This document shows positions 15,465 to 19,203 of a DNA stretch of 19,203 nt, one piece after another (positions within the stretch are counted from its first letter, which is position 1; each line of letters opens with the position of its first letter). The translations under genes were made by a program, and so were the position numbers. The DNA comes from SHNJ01 sp964458615 (lineage in GTDB: Bacteria > Pseudomonadota > Alphaproteobacteria > SHNJ01). Where the stretch lies: NCBI GenBank assembly GCA_964458615.1, contig CAYWJR010000026.1:1-19203 (forward strand). Direction: 5' to 3'. The notes under the pieces were generated by a model. It saw only the letters and a list, made by a program, of their open reading frames with translations. It made no database searches and had not been told where the DNA came from.

Positions 15465-15502
15465 GTAACTTGTAATTGCCGTAACTTGTAATTTTTGTAA
15501 CT
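15465..15502. repeat. 16-bp-period tandem repeats before zinc-ribbon gene
   Basis: GTAACTTGTAATT occurs at 15465-15477 and 15481-15493, and a partial third copy GTAACT at 15497-15502, giving an exact 16-bp period. A degenerate copy (GTTAAACTGTTAATT) precedes them at 15447-15461. The array ends three bases before the ATG at 15506, so it occupies the spot where a Shine-Dalgarno or repressor site would be. It lies in the 183-nt divergent spacer shared with ftsE, which otherwise shows no clear promoter. Confidence 0.7.
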
Positions 15503-15505
15503 CGC

Positions 15506-16453
15506 ATGATCATTTCTTGTCCGACTTGTTCGACCAAATTCAAAATCAAACCCGAATTGATCGGTGGCGGGAAAAATTTGACCTGCGCCAAATGCAAACA
15601 CAAATGGTTTTTTACCCTGGCGCCGCAAACCCCCACCGCCGCGGAAATCGAACAAGCCATCGAAAAAATCGTTCAGGATCAACATCATACCGCCCAAGAC
15701 GCCGACCGGCCGCCGATGGATGCGATCAATCACCTGGCGGCACAAGCGCAACAAGGCATCGAAGCGCGCGAAGGCGGCAGGCATTCATTCCTGCGCGCTT
15801 TTGCTTTATTCGCCATTTTGGTCGTATCGATTGTCGCCCTGGGCATTGGCGGCCGTTCCGCGGTTGTAACCAATTGGCCGCCCGCCGCGCGCATATACGA
15901 TCTGGTTGGAATGAATGTTCCGGTTTTGGGCGCGGGATTGGAAATCGGCGGATTGCAGTGGGAATTGGTTAAAACTACTTATGTCGACGAACAAACCGGC
16001 GACACCGTAATCAACCGTCCATCGGAAATTGAAATCAAGGGCACCGTCGTCAATCATACCGACGACGTGATGATGATCCCGGAATTGCAAATCAAATTGC
16101 TGGATCGCCAGAATAAAGCTTTTCATCAAATAAAAACCAAAGCGGCGGGCGAAAAAATCCTGCCCAAGGAAACTATTCCATTTGCCGCGAAAATGCCGAT
16201 TGTCGAAAAAACCGATTTCCGGGTTTTCGTTACGTTTTTAGATCCGAATCAACCATCGCCGCAATTGGCCAGCGCCGATGAAAATCGCGACAATACCCAG
16301 AATCAACCGCATAACGCCGAAACGCCGCACACCGCATCCAGCGCGCATGGTGATTCAGATCATGCAAACCCGGAACATAGTGACGCAAAAAATAACGGCG
16401 CGGAACATAATGGCGCGGAACATGGCGGCGCAGATGCGCATTCGGCGCATTGA
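15506..16453 (+). CDS. MJ0042-type zinc-ribbon membrane protein
   Basis: A 315-residue protein. Residues 1-36 form an MJ0042 zinc ribbon with Cys5, Cys8, Cys27 and Cys30 (CPTC...CAKC) followed by KHKWFF. One membrane segment lies at about 93-121 (FALFAILVVSIVALGIGG), placing the ribbon in the cytoplasm and a beta-rich domain outside, containing EIEIKGTVVNHTDDVMMIPELQIKLLDRQ, similar to DUF3426-type extracytoplasmic domains. The C-terminal ~55 residues are a low-complexity His/Asn/Ala tail with repeated NGAEH units. Genes of this type sit beside ftsE in many alphaproteobacteria; the function is unknown, possibly envelope or division related. No Shine-Dalgarno is visible because the tandem repeats fill the leader. 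Confidence 0.85.
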   Translation: MIISCPTCSTKFKIKPELIGGGKNLTCAKCKHKWFFTLAPQTPTAAEIEQAIEKIVQDQHHTAQDADRPPMDAINHLAAQAQQGIEAREGGRHSFLRAFALFAILVVSIVALGIGGRSAVVTNWPPAARIYDLVGMNVPVLGAGLEIGGLQWELVKTTYVDEQTGDTVINRPSEIEIKGTVVNHTDDVMMIPELQIKLLDRQNKAFHQIKTKAAGEKILPKETIPFAAKMPIVEKTDFRVFVTFLDPNQPSPQLASADENRDNTQNQPHNAETPHTASSAHGDSDHANPEHSDAKNNGAEHNGAEHGGADAHSAH

Positions 16454-16463
16454 TACGTCCCAA

Positions 16464-16489
16464 TAAATTATATCGATAAATATAATTTA
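16464..16489. terminator. AT-only inverted repeat between convergent genes
   Basis: TAAATTATAT (16464-16473) and ATATAATTTA (16480-16489) are perfect 10-bp arms around CGATAA. It sits between the stops of the zinc-ribbon gene (+) and the TIGR02302 gene (-), including the latter's stop codon. Its position suggests a bidirectional terminator, but the stem contains no G/C pairs, so it would be weak; a protein-binding palindrome is an alternative. Confidence 0.4.
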
Positions 16490-18928
16490 AAACCGCCGCA
16501 ACAGGCGTTTGATATAATCGCGTTCGACTTCCGGGCGGCCGAAATCGCCCGAACGGCGTTGCAATTCGTCCAATATTTCTTTGGTTTGTTCCAATTCCTG
16601 AACGCCAGGCACACGCACGCTTGGATCGTCCAAAACGCCTTGGCCGGGACGCGTTTTACCGAACGGATCGCGCCGCCCGCTGCCGGCGCGCATTTGGCTG
16701 GATCCGCCCGAATCCTGCATCGATTTAATCAATTCCTGCAACCCCATCCGCAATTGTTCCAATGCTTGCGCTTGGTGCGTTAGAATATTTTCGCGCTTTA
16801 TCTTGTCGGGCTGTTTGGCATCGGCGGATTTCAACACCGATTCGATTGCCGCCCCCGCTTTGGCATAGGATTCGATTTTGGGTAGACGGAATTTTTCGAT
16901 TTGTGCCACAACGTTCTTTAAATCAGCCTGAACCGGTTTTTGATCCGATTTTATTTTGCCCGTAATGGCGGCGGACACGGTTTGATTTTCAACCAGTCTG
17001 CTGGCGCCGTAATCCAACGCCGATTGCTGGTCGCGCACCAGACCTTGGGCTTTTTTTATCAATTCCAGCGCGGCCTTGTTCGCTTCGGTTTGCTTGCCTT
17101 CGTTCTGGCGGACATTGGCCATGATTTCTTGCAGCTTGCTTAGCAATTTTTGCGCTTCTTCGGAATTTCCGCTGCGCATCAACTGGCGGATTTGCATCAA
17201 CAGCCGGTCGATGTCTTGAACATCGACCGAATTGGCGGTGGAATCGATGGATGGAAAATCTTCCAGCCCCTGATCGACCATTTCTTCGTACATCGACATC
17301 AAATAATTGTTCATCGCTTCTTCGAATTGGTCCAAAAGATTGTCGATTTCTTCCTGTCCCGCGCCGCGCGCCAAGGCGTCTTGCAACGCCTGTTCCAACG
17401 ACCGCAAATCCCGTTCGGCCAATGACACGCCGCTATCTTCCAAACGCAATGCGACATCCCACAACAAATCGGCGATACTGCCGTCTTGTTTGCCGTCATC
17501 CGCCAACGCCGCGCGCCGTTCCGCGACCCGCAATCCCAACGTCACTTTGGGATCGTATTCAAACGCGGCCGGATCGCGTAAAATTTCATCCATGCCCGCC
17601 GCCAAAATTTTGCGGTCTATCTGGCCATCCATAAATTGCCGCCGCGCGGATGCGATTTTAACGGCGACTTTGTGTTCGAACGTGCGGTTGGGCAATGTGG
17701 TTTCTTGGAACGCCGATTCGGTTTTGTGCCCGACCGCATCATACGCGATCAGGCGTATTTTTACATTTTGACCGGCCCAGCGGTGATACGCGACGTCATG
17801 ATAACTGGAATTCTTGACTTCTTTTTTGGCGGTGTTGAATACCGGCAGTTTCAACATGATGGTTTCGGTTTCGCCGGGCTTGGTTATTTCGGCGAACGCC
17901 TTGGCGATGCCGTAATCGTCCTGGCCTTTATATCCCACGCGCATCGCCGCGCGCGAGGTCGCGTATAATTCGCCGTCCCAACCGATCATAGGCGGTTGAT
18001 CGGCGATCACTTGAACTGGCCATTTGCCCAATGTCTGCCAACCGACATTGGCCTTTAAATACTTGGCTTGCCCGATTGTGACATTGGCTTGGTACGCGTC
18101 ATCGGTCAATTGGGTCAATTGTTGTTTTTCGGAATCGACATAAAAAGACGGCGCCGATTTAACGCCGGAAAATTGCACATAAACCTGGCTGCCTTCGGGA
18201 ATTTGGGTGGTTTCGGTTTGCCCCGGTTTTAACGGGATTTGCGCCAATTTGGTATATTCGGGCGGGCGCACCCAAACCGTCAGACTGTGCAGCAAGCTGC
18301 TTGCTGGCGGCACATCGGGGCGGATCGCGTGCCACAAACGGTGTTGCGAATCGCGTCCGGCCAACATCACGCCGATTACGATAAACAGCAATATAATGCT
18401 GCGCAACGCATAAGGATCGAACGGCGCGAACCCGAACCGCGGCCATTCCACATAAAGCCCGCGCAAACCCGACCGAACCTGGGCTTGATATTGCCGCCAC
18501 CATTCTTTTTGCTGATCGCCCGATCCCCCGACAGCTTGATCGCGCAACGCGGTCAACGGGCGGTGCGGCAAATCGCTGTCCAATTCGATGCGGTGATAAA
18601 TTTCCGCATCACTAGGCCATCGCCAGTTGCGGATTACGAAAATCAATCCGTAAATCAAATACGCCGCCAATATGGCCAACAATATGCTGTGCAATAACCC
18701 GGGCAATAATTGCGGCAAATCGAACAACGCGGCAACGATAAACACCGACAACGCCAGCCCATAAGGCCATATTTCCGGCGCCATTTTTTCCCACATCAGC
18801 ACAAGACCGGCATATGTTTTTTGCCATCTGCCGACCGGTTCCGTGCGTTTCACCGTGGCCAACCGCCACATCGCCTGGAACAAATCTTTCCATCCGGAAA
18901 CGGTTGAAATGCGCGGGTTTTGGCTCAT
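16487..18928 (-). CDS. TIGR02302/DUF4175 family membrane protein
   Basis: An 813-residue protein of the TIGR02302 (DUF4175) family, widespread in alphaproteobacteria and without a known activity. Three membrane segments lie near the N-terminus (about 53-69, 77-98 and 174-191), followed by a large extracytoplasmic region with beta-rich repeats (about 200-420) and a long helical, Gln/Glu-rich half with coiled-coil character (about 430-780), ending in a Gly/Arg-rich stretch. EIYHRIELDSDLPHRPLTALRD after the second segment is characteristic. The length is normal for the family. The ATG overlaps the lysA stop as ATGA, so translation is probably coupled. An envelope-associated structural role is inferred only from topology and from its neighbours. 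Confidence 0.88.
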   Translation of the reverse strand: MSQNPRISTVSGWKDLFQAMWRLATVKRTEPVGRWQKTYAGLVLMWEKMAPEIWPYGLALSVFIVAALFDLPQLLPGLLHSILLAILAAYLIYGLIFVIRNWRWPSDAEIYHRIELDSDLPHRPLTALRDQAVGGSGDQQKEWWRQYQAQVRSGLRGLYVEWPRFGFAPFDPYALRSIILLFIVIGVMLAGRDSQHRLWHAIRPDVPPASSLLHSLTVWVRPPEYTKLAQIPLKPGQTETTQIPEGSQVYVQFSGVKSAPSFYVDSEKQQLTQLTDDAYQANVTIGQAKYLKANVGWQTLGKWPVQVIADQPPMIGWDGELYATSRAAMRVGYKGQDDYGIAKAFAEITKPGETETIMLKLPVFNTAKKEVKNSSYHDVAYHRWAGQNVKIRLIAYDAVGHKTESAFQETTLPNRTFEHKVAVKIASARRQFMDGQIDRKILAAGMDEILRDPAAFEYDPKVTLGLRVAERRAALADDGKQDGSIADLLWDVALRLEDSGVSLAERDLRSLEQALQDALARGAGQEEIDNLLDQFEEAMNNYLMSMYEEMVDQGLEDFPSIDSTANSVDVQDIDRLLMQIRQLMRSGNSEEAQKLLSKLQEIMANVRQNEGKQTEANKAALELIKKAQGLVRDQQSALDYGASRLVENQTVSAAITGKIKSDQKPVQADLKNVVAQIEKFRLPKIESYAKAGAAIESVLKSADAKQPDKIKRENILTHQAQALEQLRMGLQELIKSMQDSGGSSQMRAGSGRRDPFGKTRPGQGVLDDPSVRVPGVQELEQTKEILDELQRRSGDFGRPEVERDYIKRLLRRF

Positions 18929-19203
18929 GCGGAACTTTTCTCCAGCCGGATCATTTCCTGGAACGACGGGCGGCGGCGGATAATTTTATACGAATCGCCG
19001 TCGACCAAAATTTCCGGCACCAGCGGACGCGAATTGAATTCCGACGCCATCGACGCGCCATATGCCCCGGCGCTGCAAACCGCCAACAAATCGCCTTGCG
19101 AAACCGCCGCCATTTGCCGCGACAATGCCAGGTAATCGCTGCTCTCGCACACAGGGCCCACGACGTCGCACGTTATTTTCGGCGCGTTTTTATCAAGGCG
19201 GAC
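18925..19203 (-). CDS. lysA: Diaminopimelate decarboxylase, C-terminal part
   Basis: The C-terminal 92 residues of LysA, the PLP enzyme that converts meso-diaminopimelate to L-lysine. The frame is open to the right edge, so the N-terminus lies outside the window. GPVCESSDYLA contains the active-site CESxD motif, where the Cys comes from the partner subunit in the dimer, and SAGAYGASMASEFNSRP contains the conserved Tyr that contacts PLP/substrate; VPEILVDGDSYKIIRRRP is the usual end. It is translationally coupled to the TIGR02302 gene through an ATGA overlap, a conserved pairing in alphaproteobacteria. Confidence 0.95.
   Translation of the reverse strand, partial: VRLDKNAPKITCDVVGPVCESSDYLALSRQMAAVSQGDLLAVCSAGAYGASMASEFNSRPLVPEILVDGDSYKIIRRRPSFQEMIRLEKSSA

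Overview
The window comes from an alphaproteobacterium of intermediate GC content. Two neighbourhoods point that way: a polyhydroxybutyrate (PHB) locus with a divergent phaR, and the gene order lysA - TIGR02302/DUF4175 protein - MJ0042 zinc-ribbon protein - ftsE - ftsX - YdcF-family protein, an arrangement familiar from alphaproteobacteria. I cannot name a genus from sequence alone. There are no tRNA, rRNA, CRISPR or insertion-sequence genes, and coding density is high, with several 4-nt ATGA overlaps.

Left part (1-4180), PHB metabolism: phaR (minus) is divergent from a plus-strand series made of a small Trp-rich ORF, a class III-like PHA synthase (phaC), acetyl-CoA acetyltransferase (phaA) and acetoacetyl-CoA reductase (phaB). 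PhaA condenses two acetyl-CoA, PhaB reduces the product to 3-hydroxybutyryl-CoA, PhaC polymerises it, and PhaR senses polymer or represses granule genes. The small ORF and phaC overlap by 251 nt in different frames, which is the most puzzling coding arrangement here.

Middle left (4181-6687), housekeeping: a repeat-rich spacer, an EamA/DMT permease, glyoxalase II (gloB, tail-to-tail overlap with the permease), and a SAM-dependent methyltransferase divergent from gloB with only 20 nt between start codons.

Centre (6689-12536), cell-surface or secreted module: an 1805-residue RTX protein on the minus strand with roughly 130 GGxGxDxLx nonapeptides, a conserved beta-rich N-terminal module, a ~175-residue non-RTX domain splitting the array, and a C-terminal type I secretion target domain. 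A 79-residue unknown ORF with its own Shine-Dalgarno follows 17 nt downstream. The upstream region carries a perfect 7-bp-arm palindrome and a larger nested inverted repeat. Its secretion machinery is not in the window. Within the array a 297-bp (11-nonapeptide) unit has been duplicated almost perfectly.

Right part (12537-19203), cell envelope and division: a tightly overlapping minus-strand operon ftsE-ftsX-HAD phosphatase-YdcF; a divergent zinc-ribbon membrane protein whose leader carries 16-bp-period tandem repeats; and, convergent with it, the TIGR02302 membrane protein translationally coupled to lysA, which runs off the right edge.
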